NCBI GenBank assembly: GCA_027314165.1
Contig: DAHVCH010000001.1
Coordinates: forward strand, 1 to 64,000
Length of the DNA: 64,000 nucleotides
Source: Thermoplasmata archaeon
Lineage (GTDB): Archaea > Thermoplasmatota > Thermoplasmata > Lutacidiplasmatales > UBA184
Reading direction: 5' to 3'
The position numbers and the translations under genes were made by a program. The notes beneath the pieces are model-generated. The model was not told the origin of the DNA and ran no database searches. It saw only the letters and a list, made by a program, of their open reading frames with translations. Of this stretch, positions 17,211-26,200 are shown in pieces (positions within the stretch are counted from its first letter, which is position 1; each line of letters opens with the position of its first letter).

Positions 17211-20200
17211 ATGCCCCCTCTTGAGCTCAGGGGACCGTGGGGCCTGTGCGGAGGAGGAACGCTTCGGGCGCGACCGGGGCCTCTCCGGGTCCGCCCGGTC
17301 CTCGCGAGCTCCGCGGTCCTCCTGGTCCTCTCTCTGATCCTCTCCATGTCCGCCGGAGCGGGCTCCCTGGGGATCGCCCGGGACACGGGGTCCGGCGCGG
17401 GGGGCGCAACCTCGGCGGCCTCGGTCACCCCTCCGTCCTCGGCTCCGGCCTCCCCCCTCCCGTCGGGGTCCGGTACTCAGCCCCCCTTCCCGCCGACCTC
17501 GGGCCCGAGCGCCCCTGACGCCGCCTCTGGGCCCTCGTGCCCCTCCGCCCAGGTGGTGCTGAACGGGACGACGAGCGACACTCTCCTGGCCGCCGGGGGA
17601 ACCGGGTCCTGGGCGGCGAGCTACCCTGTCGGGCAGGCGGGCATGTGGCTCACAGGGTTCCAGGCGACCGCGTCCGCCGCCTTCGACAACGGGGCTCTCA
17701 CCGCGGGAAGCGCGAGCGCCTCGGTCGAGCTCGAGCTCACCGCCGCACCGTACGCCTCCTGGGGTGGCCCGGGGACGTCCCTGCTCACGCCTCCCGCCGG
17801 CGAGGTCATCGCAAGCTGGCCGCTTTTCGTCGGTGGCGGGAGCGATGCGTCGGTGCGGTCGGGCGCTCCCACCTGCCTCTCAGTGGCCGTCCCGGCGGCC
17901 GACCCTTACCTGACCATCTTCGTGACCGCCTCGACCCCGACGCTCCCCGACCTCGTCGTCAGCTCCGCGATGGCGGTCGACCTTGTGGCCCCCGGTGCGG
18001 CGACGGACTGCGTCACCGGAGAGGGGGTCCAGCCTGGGGGGGAGAGCGACGTTTCCTCCGGCGCTCCTGGACCGGTGGCCTGGAGCTCGAGCGATCCTTC
18101 GGCGCTGACCGGAGAGACGGTGACCGGGTTCGAGGTGAGCCTGACCTCCGCCTACAACGGGAGCGCGCTCGCTCCCATCGCGGCCTACGCGACCGCCACG
18201 GCATACCTCCTCTTGACCTCCACCGCGGGCGCACCCTGGAACGGGCCCGGGGCCGCCAGCCCCTCTTTCCCCGCGGGGTCGCTCGTGCTCGGGGTGTACC
18301 AGGTCGCGGTCCCCTCCACGCTCGGGAGCGGGAGCGTGGCGCTCTCCGTGGACTGCCTGGATGTGGTGATACCGTCCGCGACCCCCTACCTGTCGCTCTA
18401 CCTGGTCGCGAACACCAGCACCGCCGCCCCTCTCGAGATCGACCTCCAATCGACGACGTACCTGACCGCGTCGGGGATCCTGGGCTCGGGATGCGAAGCC
18501 GGTGGGATGCCCCAGGCGGGGGGAGAGAGCGACACCGTGGGGGCAGCCTCGGGAGGCACCGGCTGGTGGGCCGCGAGCGACTCGACCGACCTCTCCGGTG
18601 ACTACCTCAACGGCTTCCAGGTCGGCCTGACGGAGAACTTCGCCGCCGCCCCTGACTCCGCCCCCAGGTTCGGGAACACCCTGGTCTGGCTCTTCCTGAG
18701 CCCGGTCCAGTACACCCCTTGGGGGTCCGGCGGGCAGTCGCTGCCCTCCTTCCCCGTGGGCGCTGTGGTCGTCGGGGCCTGGGTCCTGGGCGTGGGGTCG
18801 CAGGGCGACCACGCGGAGGCGGGGGTGTTCGTGAGCTGTCTCAGCGTGCTGGTCCCGAACGGATCGCCCTACCTCAGCCTGCTCATCCACAGCCGCGGGG
18901 CCGCAGGGCTCACCGTCCACACGCAGTCCGTGACCTACGCCACGGTGACGACGCACTCGACCGGGTGCGACGTGCAGCGGAACGCGACGGCCGAGGTCTC
19001 GCAGTCGGTCGCGGTGGCGGCTGCGGCGATCCCGAGCTGGTACGCCGCGAGCGCGCCCGGAACCTTCGGGGGGGACCGGGTGGCCGGGGCCTCGCTCGGG
19101 CTCTCGGTCGCGGCGGACCCTGGGGTCCTCTCCCTTCCGGAGAACTCTTCGGCCACGGCGTGGCTCCTCGCAACCTCCAGCTTCTTCGCGGGGAACAACG
19201 CCTCCGGCACCTCGGTGGCCGCGCTCCCTCCCGGGACGGTGTTCGCGGCCATCCCGCTCGCCAACGGGGCCGGATACGGGGCCTCGGAAACCTCCGTCTC
19301 CCTCTCGTGCCTCGACGCGGTGCTCTCGCCGTCCGACCCCTTCCTTACCGTCGTATTGGAGGTCTCGACGGGACCCACCGCGGGCCTCTCCGTCGGGGTC
19401 GAGTCCCAGGTGTGGGCCGAAGCTCCAAGCCTCACGTCCTCCTGCCCCGCCCCCTCCTCCTTCTCCGGAGCCTCCGTGCAGGCCGGAGGGCAGCAGGACG
19501 CCCTTCCCTCCGCGGGCACCGGCTGGTGGGTGTCCAGCGACCCTCTGAGCTTGGCTGGGCAGGTGGTGACCTCCCTGCAGCTCTCGGGGGCATTGACCTT
19601 CGGGACGGCCACGTCCACCCCTGCCTTCGGGGAGGCCACCTTCTCCCTGTTCTTCTCTCCCGGTCCTTTCACGCCCTGGAGCACGAACGGCCAGGCGCTC
19701 GGGGCCTACCCCCACGAGGTCTCTCCGTTCGGCTCGTGGACGCTCCGTGTCGGCTCGGCCAATTCGAGCGCCGGCCTCGCCGAGGCTTGGTCCTGCCTGG
19801 TCGTCCCGGTGCCTGCGGCTGCTCCCTACCTCTCGTTGCTCGTCGAACTGAGCGCTCCGGTCTCCTCCGGTCTTGAGGGCGGGTGGCAGGTCGCTGTCGG
19901 GTCGGCTCACCCGCAGTCCCTGGGCTCCGTGGTGAGGGCGTTCCCCGCCCAGGGCGATGCGTCGGTCACCTCCTTCTTCCTCACCGCGGCCCCCACCGGG
20001 GGCTTCCCTCCCTACTCCGCGGTGTGGACGCTAGGGGACGGTGCGACGCTCCCGGGTCGATCGATCAACTACACCTACGCGCTGCCGGGGGTCTACACGG
20101 TCCAGGAATGGACCAACGACTCCCTCGGGAACTCCTCGCTGCGGACCCTGACGCTCTCCGTGAGCCCCGTCCCCGCGGGCGCCGCGACGGTCACCCCCTC

Positions 20201-21554
20201 GGGTCCGCAGGACGTCGGGCAGACCCTGTCCTTCTCCTCCGAGGTCCAGGGCGGCGCCCCGCCGATCGCCTTCCTGTGGAAGTTCGGGGACGGCAGCGGG
20301 TCGATCTTCCAGAACACGACGCACGCCTATCGGACGCCGGGCAACTACTCCGTCAGCTACTTCGCGAACGACTCGGCGGGGCAGAGCTTCGTCTCGGTGC
20401 TGCCGGTCGAGATCTTCCCGGACCCCAAGGCCTCTCCGGCGGTCCTCCCCTCGGTCACCGAGGTCGGTCAGCCGGTCGCTTTCACCGCCAACGGCTCCGG
20501 AGGGGTCCCTCCTCTCAGCTGGTCCTGGAGGTTCGGGGACGGCGGTTCCTCCAACGTCGCCGACCCGGTCCACACCTACACGTCCCCGGGCGCCTTCGTC
20601 GCGACGCTCTTCCTGAACGACTCCGCCGGCCTGTCCACGAACCGAAGCGTCACGGTCACCGTCGACGCGCCGCTCACGGACGTGCTGGCCTTCTCCTCGA
20701 ACCTGACCCGGGCCTCCTCGGCGCAAGGGGTGCTCGTCTCCTCCAGCCCGTCCGGTGGGAGCGGGACCTACCGGTTCTCCTGGACGCTCAACGGGACCGA
20801 TCAGGCCACGACGACCCCGAGCTTCCGGTTCGCCCCGGTGGGCGCAGGGAACTTCTCCTTCGTGTCGGTGGTCACGGACAGCGCGGGGTTCTCCGCGAGC
20901 GATCAGGGGACCCTCACGCTGAGGCCTCCCCTCCGTGTCGGGCTCGTGGTCGACCCGAGCAGCGTGGTCCTCGGCGGAAGCTTCCGCGTGACCGCATCCG
21001 TCTACGCCCCGGATGGACCGGTCGCCTTCCTCTGGAGCTACCTCCCCTCCCCCTGCTCGGCGCAGAACATCTCGACCTTCTCCTGCACGCCCTCCTCGAC
21101 GGGCGATTATGCGATCAAGGTCACCGTCACCGATTCGCAGGGGTACCAGACCACGGCGACGGTGGGGGTGAGCGTGGCGCCTGCCCCGGCCGCCGCTCCC
21201 TCTCTCCTGTCCTCCACACCGTTCCTCGAGCTCGTGGGGGGACTGGTGGTGGTCGCGGTCATCGTCGCGATGGCCGTCGGGCGCGTTCGTCGTCGAGGGC
21301 AGCGCTCCACGCCCGTCGACGACTCCGCTTCGGTTCCCGTTTCCGATTCTGCTCCCGCCCCCGCCGCCGAGAGCGCGCAGCCACCGGTGCCGCAGGTCGC
21401 GAGCGAGCCGGGGCCGCCGAGGGCCCTTCCGGGCCCCCCGCCCTCCACGGCCCCCGGCGCGGGCGCGGGCGCGAGTGCGGGCGCGAGTGCGGCCGCGGGT
21501 GGAAGCGCGGAGGCAAGGCCATCGCTCCCGCGGACCGGCTCCGGTCCGGGCTGA
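17211..21554 (+). CDS. Giant surface protein: five tandem unknown modules plus PKD domains
   Basis: This 1447-residue protein has a signal or anchor segment at about residues 29-48 and a Ser/Pro linker to 110. Five tandem modules of about 158 residues follow (about 110-905). Each opens with a Cys (110, 267, 428, 586, 745), has a W-x-x-S motif about 24 residues later, a second Cys some 115 residues on (222, 382, 543, 700, 862), then P-Y/F-L-T/S. Then come three PKD-like domains (LGDGATLPG, WKFGDGSGS, WRFGDGGSS) and two Ig-like domains to about 1350. A membrane helix (LELVGGLVVVAVIVAMAVGR) is followed by a basic stop and a Pro/Ala-rich tail. It should be an anchored surface or adhesion protein. 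I do not recognise the five-fold module. Confidence 0.9.
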   Translation: MPPLELRGPWGLCGGGTLRARPGPLRVRPVLASSAVLLVLSLILSMSAGAGSLGIARDTGSGAGGATSAASVTPPSSAPASPLPSGSGTQPPFPPTSGPSAPDAASGPSCPSAQVVLNGTTSDTLLAAGGTGSWAASYPVGQAGMWLTGFQATASAAFDNGALTAGSASASVELELTAAPYASWGGPGTSLLTPPAGEVIASWPLFVGGGSDASVRSGAPTCLSVAVPAADPYLTIFVTASTPTLPDLVVSSAMAVDLVAPGAATDCVTGEGVQPGGESDVSSGAPGPVAWSSSDPSALTGETVTGFEVSLTSAYNGSALAPIAAYATATAYLLLTSTAGAPWNGPGAASPSFPAGSLVLGVYQVAVPSTLGSGSVALSVDCLDVVIPSATPYLSLYLVANTSTAAPLEIDLQSTTYLTASGILGSGCEAGGMPQAGGESDTVGAASGGTGWWAASDSTDLSGDYLNGFQVGLTENFAAAPDSAPRFGNTLVWLFLSPVQYTPWGSGGQSLPSFPVGAVVVGAWVLGVGSQGDHAEAGVFVSCLSVLVPNGSPYLSLLIHSRGAAGLTVHTQSVTYATVTTHSTGCDVQRNATAEVSQSVAVAAAAIPSWYAASAPGTFGGDRVAGASLGLSVAADPGVLSLPENSSATAWLLATSSFFAGNNASGTSVAALPPGTVFAAIPLANGAGYGASETSVSLSCLDAVLSPSDPFLTVVLEVSTGPTAGLSVGVESQVWAEAPSLTSSCPAPSSFSGASVQAGGQQDALPSAGTGWWVSSDPLSLAGQVVTSLQLSGALTFGTATSTPAFGEATFSLFFSPGPFTPWSTNGQALGAYPHEVSPFGSWTLRVGSANSSAGLAEAWSCLVVPVPAAAPYLSLLVELSAPVSSGLEGGWQVAVGSAHPQSLGSVVRAFPAQGDASVTSFFLTAAPTGGFPPYSAVWTLGDGATLPGRSINYTYALPGVYTVQEWTNDSLGNSSLRTLTLSVSPVPAGAATVTPSGPQDVGQTLSFSSEVQGGAPPIAFLWKFGDGSGSIFQNTTHAYRTPGNYSVSYFANDSAGQSFVSVLPVEIFPDPKASPAVLPSVTEVGQPVAFTANGSGGVPPLSWSWRFGDGGSSNVADPVHTYTSPGAFVATLFLNDSAGLSTNRSVTVTVDAPLTDVLAFSSNLTRASSAQGVLVSSSPSGGSGTYRFSWTLNGTDQATTTPSFRFAPVGAGNFSFVSVVTDSAGFSASDQGTLTLRPPLRVGLVVDPSSVVLGGSFRVTASVYAPDGPVAFLWSYLPSPCSAQNISTFSCTPSSTGDYAIKVTVTDSQGYQTTATVGVSVAPAPAAAPSLLSSTPFLELVGGLVVVAVIVAMAVGRVRRRGQRSTPVDDSASVPVSDSAPAPAAESAQPPVPQVASEPGPPRALPGPPPSTAPGAGAGASAGASAAAGGSAEARPSLPRTGSGPG
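17540..19926 (+). repeat. Five tandem protein modules of about 158 residues
   Basis: Protein-level repeat inside the surface protein. Module starts, marked by the first Cys, are spaced 157, 161, 158 and 159 residues; the Cys-to-Cys distance within each module is 112-117. The copies are well diverged at DNA level, so the duplication is old. Confidence 0.8.
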
Positions 21555-21663
21555 CCCGGGTGGCGAGCGTTGAGGTGAGCCGCGGCGCTTGCCAAGCGCA
21601 TCCCCGGCAGATGCGGAGCGCGTTGCGGGCGAAGGAAGGGGAGGGCGAGGAAGGGGTTGGGGC

Positions 21664-21685
21664 CCTCCTCACGTTGGTGAGGAGG
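21664..21685. terminator. Stem-loop between convergent genes
   Basis: CCTCCTCAC-GTTG-GTGAGGAGG, a perfect 9-bp stem 110 bases past the surface-protein stop and 26 bases past the stop of the minus-strand zinc protein. Confidence 0.5.
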
Positions 21686-21711
21686 TCGCTTGGGAGTCTC
21701 GGAGAGGCGCC

Positions 21712-21969
21712 TCAGCCGGCGGGGATGGCCCAGGAGCCTCCGTTGAACGGGGCACCCGTCGCGTGGACCCGGGTCTCGCGGACGAACTCCGGGCGTTCGC
21801 GCCGGACGACCGGCAGGTCCGCCGGGTCGAGCGGGCTCTCCAGGCCGTGGACCGGACAGAAGGTGATCCGGAGCTTGCGGTTGAGCTCCGCCTTCGTTCC
21901 GCACCATCGGCAGACCATGGGGCGGCCTCGGCTGTCGGCTAGGGCTTCCATCGTGGCGTTCTCGATCAT
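21712..21969 (-). CDS. Small zinc-finger protein
   Basis: An 85-residue protein with CRWCGTKAELN near residue 20 and TFCPVHG about 18 residues later, a C-x2-C...C-x2-H layout likely to bind one zinc. The rest is charged and Pro-rich. An AAGGAGGAGG ribosome-binding site precedes the ATG. It follows the ribbon-helix-helix gene by 42 bases on the same strand, so the two probably act together. I do not recognise the family. Confidence 0.7.
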   Translation of the reverse strand: MIENATMEALADSRGRPMVCRWCGTKAELNRKLRITFCPVHGLESPLDPADLPVVRRERPEFVRETRVHATGAPFNGGSWAIPAG

Positions 21970-22011
21970 TCTGATTCCCCTCCTCCTTGTTGTTGCATCT
22001 TGGGTTCACCG

Positions 22012-22437
22012 TCAAGCGCCGCCCTGGCGCTCGCCTTCCTGCGACGCACCCCTCCGGGCCGCCTCCTCCTTCGCGAGCAGCTCCGCGGTCCTGCGCTCCG
22101 TTTCCACGCGCTGCGAGCGCCTCTCGGCGAGCACCTCCAGTCCGCGCTCCAGCGCTTTCTCCAGCGCCGCGGTCAGGCCCGAGGAGTAGCCGTTCTCCAC
22201 CGACCGCTCGAGCTCGCGGTGGAGGGTGACCGGGACCTCGACCATCCGGCCCCGGGGCGCGCGCTCTCCGGGGGCCCTGAGGGGCTCGCCCGGCTGGGAG
22301 GCCTCGCGCAGGAGATGGCGGATCGCCTCCGAGCGGTTGGCGAAGTTCCGTTCGTCAACAACTCGGTCGAGCCGCTCCAGTTCCTCCGCGCTTAGGCGGA
22401 CGCCGAGGTAGCGTTCCTCGAGAGAGCGGTGTCTCAC
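22012..22437 (-). CDS. Ribbon-helix-helix regulator
   Basis: The N-terminal 50 residues (YLGVRLSAEELERLDRVVDE with RNFANRSEAIRHLLRE) match the ribbon-helix-helix fold of CopG/MetJ-type DNA-binding proteins: one strand followed by two helices with the NRSEAIR turn. The remaining 90 residues form a second segment with a strand (RMVEVPVTLHRELERSVENG, itself RHH-like) and a long charged helix. The protein is 141 residues. A GTG at 22437 follows a TATA-like AAATAGTA by 21-28 bases, so a leaderless mRNA is likely. It is divergent from aIF5A and in line with a small zinc protein. Confidence 0.8.
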   Translation of the reverse strand: MRHRSLEERYLGVRLSAEELERLDRVVDERNFANRSEAIRHLLREASQPGEPLRAPGERAPRGRMVEVPVTLHRELERSVENGYSSGLTAALEKALERGLEVLAERRSQRVETERRTAELLAKEEAARRGASQEGERQGGA

Positions 22438-22457
22438 GAAAGTTCACATGGTCAAAC

Positions 22458-22465
22458 TACTATTT
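22458..22465 (-). promoter_or_regulatory. TATA-like box of the ribbon-helix-helix gene
   Basis: AAATAGTA in a locally AT-rich segment 21-28 bases before the GTG start. The surrounding region (22441-22490) is the most AT-rich patch nearby and could hold an autoregulatory operator. Confidence 0.5.
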
Positions 22466-22572
22466 CAATGAAGCGTTAAACTGCGCCCTTTCCTGCGTCC
22501 AAGATCGGGCGCTCCACGGACCGGGAGCGCGGTCGGGGAGCCTCCGGCACGCCCCCCGGTGCGTCACGCACC

Positions 22573-22580
22573 TTTTTGAA
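22573..22580 (+). promoter_or_regulatory. TATA-like element of aIF5A
   Basis: TTTTTGAA lies 38-45 bases before the aIF5A ATG, giving a predicted leader of about 15 bases. Confidence 0.4.
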
Positions 22581-22617
22581 GGAGAGAGCCTGCGGACGCT
22601 CGACGGGGTCGTTATCG

Positions 22618-23004
22618 ATGGCGTGGACGCAGGCTGAGGTTCGGGAGCTCAAGGAAGGCCGTTACATGCTCATCGACAACGAGCCGTGCAAGATCATTTC
22701 GATCCAGACGTCCAAACCGGGGAAGCATGGCGAAGCCAAGGCCCGTATCGACGCGGTGGGCATCTTCAACGGGAACAAGACGTCGGTCGTCTACCCCGTG
22801 AAGCACAAGGTCCAGGTCCCGATCATCAACAAGCGGAACGCCCAGATCCTCTCCATCAGCGGCTCCGAGGCCCAGCTCATGGACCTCGAGAACTACGAGA
22901 CGTTCACCATCACGACGGAGCCCGGACAGCAGGGACTCCTCCCCGGACAAGAGGTGGGCTACATCTCGGCCATGGGGAAGCGCAGGCTCCAGACCCAGCA
23001 GTAG
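22618..23004 (+). CDS. eif5a: Translation factor aIF5A (hypusine-containing)
   Basis: aIF5A relieves ribosome stalling and promotes peptide-bond formation. The 128-residue protein has the hypusination loop SKPGKHGEAKARIDAVGIF; Lys36 in PGKHG is the residue modified by deoxyhypusine synthase. The N-terminal KOW/SH3-like and C-terminal OB domains are complete, ending at LPGQEVGYISAMGKRRL. The ATG at 22618 yields the standard archaeal N-terminus. It is divergent from the ribbon-helix-helix gene. Confidence 0.97.
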   Translation: MAWTQAEVRELKEGRYMLIDNEPCKIISIQTSKPGKHGEAKARIDAVGIFNGNKTSVVYPVKHKVQVPIINKRNAQILSISGSEAQLMDLENYETFTITTEPGQQGLLPGQEVGYISAMGKRRLQTQQ

Positions 23005-23136
23005 GCCGGCGGAAGGACCCCCGGGGGACCTCACCGGGGTGCTGAGCATCGGGACCGGCGAAGCAGGGAGGCGCGGGAACGGGGCCAACGGACCATCGGA
23101 CGGGCCCGCCCCCTGTTCTCGAACCGAGCATGGCCG

Positions 23137-23144
23137 TTTATAAG
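23137..23144 (+). promoter_or_regulatory. TATA box of the giant helical-repeat gene
   Basis: TTTATAAG is a strong archaeal TATA box. By the spacing seen at other genes here it predicts a transcript start near 23167, followed by a GGAGGGGAGGG element at 23194-23204. Confidence 0.65.
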
Positions 23145-23208
23145 ATGGCCCGGTATGATTTCCTCGGTCACGTGAGGGCCGTGAACTAGGAACGGAGGGG
23201 AGGGTTCT

Positions 23209-26200
23209 ACGGCCGTCGGTGGAGGGTTCGGAGGCGGACGCGCGAAAGACCTCGCCCGCGCCGCAGAAGCGCTCCGAAAGCAGAAGTCCGGAGCGGACGA
23301 CGCGCGCAAGCGGGCCGAGACGGCCGTCCAGGTCCTGAAGGACGTCGGAGCGGAGGCGCCCCCCGGGCTGGACGAGCTCGCGAGCCAGCTCAAGGACGCG
23401 GTCAAGAGCATCTCCTGGGAGAAGGTCGAGCGAATCTCCAAGGACCTGGTCGCGCTCGCCGAGAAGGCCACGCGCGAGCACCTGGAGTCCCAGGTGGCTC
23501 CCCTCCGCTCCAGGTCCGACCGCCTCACCTCCACGCCCGACGCCCTTCCTCCCGATCTCGAGGCCGTGGCCAAGAAGGCCCAGGCCGATCTTGCCGACGG
23601 CAGGTTCCCGGAGGTCGCCTCGGCCCTCAAGGACTGGGAGGCCGGGTTGGCGAAGGCCGAGGCGGGGAAGACGGAGGCGACCCGGGAGCGGGTCCGTGCG
23701 GTGGTCACGTGGGCGGGCGAGGAGTCCCGCCTGGAGGCGATCGAGAAGGAGCTCTCCCCGTGCTTCGACGCGCTGCTGAGCGGCGACGCGAAGGGCGCCG
23801 CCAGCTGCTTCGAGAAGAACCTCGCCACGGCCCTTCCCCAGGGAACGAAGAAGCTCCAGCAGAAGGTGGAGGAGGTCCAGGGCCTGGTCAAGCTCTCCAA
23901 GGAGCTCGAGATCGACGCCGGGTCGCTCACCAAGGCGCTCGAGGGGGTCCAGGACGCGAGCCCGCTCAGCTACGACCGCGTTGCGGGGTCGATCGATGAG
24001 GCCAAGGCCGGCACCGAGAAGGAGATCCGATCGAAGTCGCTGGAGCGGGCGAAGGACCTGCGGGACTTCTCCGAGACGCTGAAGGAGGAGGGCGCCGAGT
24101 TCTCCGAAGGCTCCGCGGCGCTCGAGGAGGTCGTCAGCCAGATCCCGTCGGCGGCCCTGGAGGACCTCAAGGGCTTGGTGGCCCGCGCCACCGAGGCCGT
24201 CGAGGGCCCCGCCATGAGCGTCGTGGCCGCCTACATCGACGAGGTCCGGCCCCGTCTCGTCGAGGCCCGGCAGCTCGGCCGCAACGCGGTCCCCGCGATC
24301 GAGGAGGTCAACAAGGCCCGCGAGGCCTACCGGAAGAAGGACTTCCGCCAGGCCGTCCAGCGGTCGCAGAAGGCGCTCGAGATCGTGAGCGACCTCGTCG
24401 CGGACATGGAGGCCGGGCACGAGGAGATCAGCGAGTTCAAGCACCTCCTGACGAGGCTCGCCACGGGCGGCCTCGCCGCGCCGGCGTACGACGAGTACGT
24501 GCAGAAGGCGGAGGAGGCGCTCCGGAAGAACGAGCTCGACAAGATGCGGACGGAGCTCCAGGAGGGGCTGCGCGTGGTCGGCCGCGAGAGCCTTCCCTAC
24601 TTCCGCTCCCAGTTGGAGCAGGCGCGCCGCGTCCTCGCCCAGATCGAGGAACGGGGCTGGTCGTCCGCCGAGCTCCCCGGGAAGCTCAAGTCCGTGCGCC
24701 AGAACTTCCAGGAGGGCCGGTTCGCCGAGACCGCCGAGGCCCTCTCGAACTTCAAGGCCACGTTGCGCGCCTCCGTCGCGCCCCACCTGACCCACCGCCT
24801 CGAGGAGCTGGGGAAGGCCGTCGAGGAGATCCCGGACGCGGACTCGGTCTCCGGGGTCCGCCGCCTGATGGCGGAGACCGACATCGCGCTCAAGGTCAAG
24901 GTCGACGTCGAGCTCGCGCTCGAGAAGCTCGCCCAGACCGAGAAGGAGCTCGCCGTCACCTTCGCGGCCCGCGCCTCCAGCCTCGTCGACGAGCTCGACG
25001 AGGAGGTGCGCGGCCTCGGCACCATGGGGATCGAGACGGGCACCCTCCAGCGGGAGATCCAGCAGATCCACCAGATCTTCGACATGGGGGACTTCGTCAA
25101 GGCCTCCCGGGCGAGCCGCGAGCTCAAGGCCCGCATGCTGCAGCAGCAGCTGCTCCGGGCCGAGGGCGAGGTCTCGAAGGCCAAGTTCTCCTTGGTCGAG
25201 CTCTCCAAGATGGGACTCGAGCCCGCCCAGCTCAAGCAGGGGCTCGTGGACGCCACCGAGCGCGTGCGTTCCGGGCGGTATCCCGGGGCCTACCAGCGGG
25301 CCGCCAACGTGCTGACGGAGGCGGAGAAGCTCAAGGTCACGGCCCAGAAGGTCCGCGAGGAGATCGGCTCGCTCGCGGAGATCGTCTCGGGGCTGAGGAA
25401 GGGCGGGGTCGGGCAGGAGGAGCTCCAGCCGGTCCTCCCCCGCGCCAAGCAGGCCTCCGAGGCCTACCAGGCGATGGACTTCGAGCGGTCGCTCGAGCTC
25501 GTCGCCGACCTGAAGGTCACCCTCCAATCGCTCGCGCAGCGCCGGGAGGCGCTACGTTCGATCTCGGAGCTGGGACAGCTCCTTACGAGCAGCCGCCAGG
25601 TGCTCCCCTCGGACCCCTCGTGGGAGAAGGAGCTCAAGGAGGCCGAGGGGAAGCTCAGCTCCGGCGACGCGGCAGCGGCGGTGGGGATGCTCAAGGACCT
25701 CCGGCCCCGCATCGTCGACGGGGTGCGCGGCGGGCTCGACGGGCAACTGAAGACGCTCGAGGCGGACCTGCGTTCCGCCCGCTCCGCGGGGCTCGACACC
25801 TCGCAGGTGGAGGGACCTCTCGCCGAGGCGCGCCGGAAGCTCGCGGAGCCGGTCCCGATGGGCGTGGCCGAGCTCATCGACCGCGCACGACGGGACTTCT
25901 TCCAGGGCCGGGCCTTCCTGGAGCAGGCCCAGAAGTCGCTCGCGCTCGCGCGGGAGGCCGTGAACCAAGGCGAGCTCGTGCGCGCCGACGTGAGCGACCT
26001 CAAGCCCCGCCTGGCGGAGATGGAGAGCCGGTTCACCGCCGGCGAGCTCTCCGTCGCCCTCGAACTGGCCCAACGCCTCCACCGGGAGGCCGAGGACCGC
26101 GTGCGCTCGCAGGTGACGCGCAACCTCGCCTCCTTCCAGGCGATGATCAACCGGGCGAAGATGGAGGGGGCGATCACCGCCGTCGCCGAGAACCTCCTGG

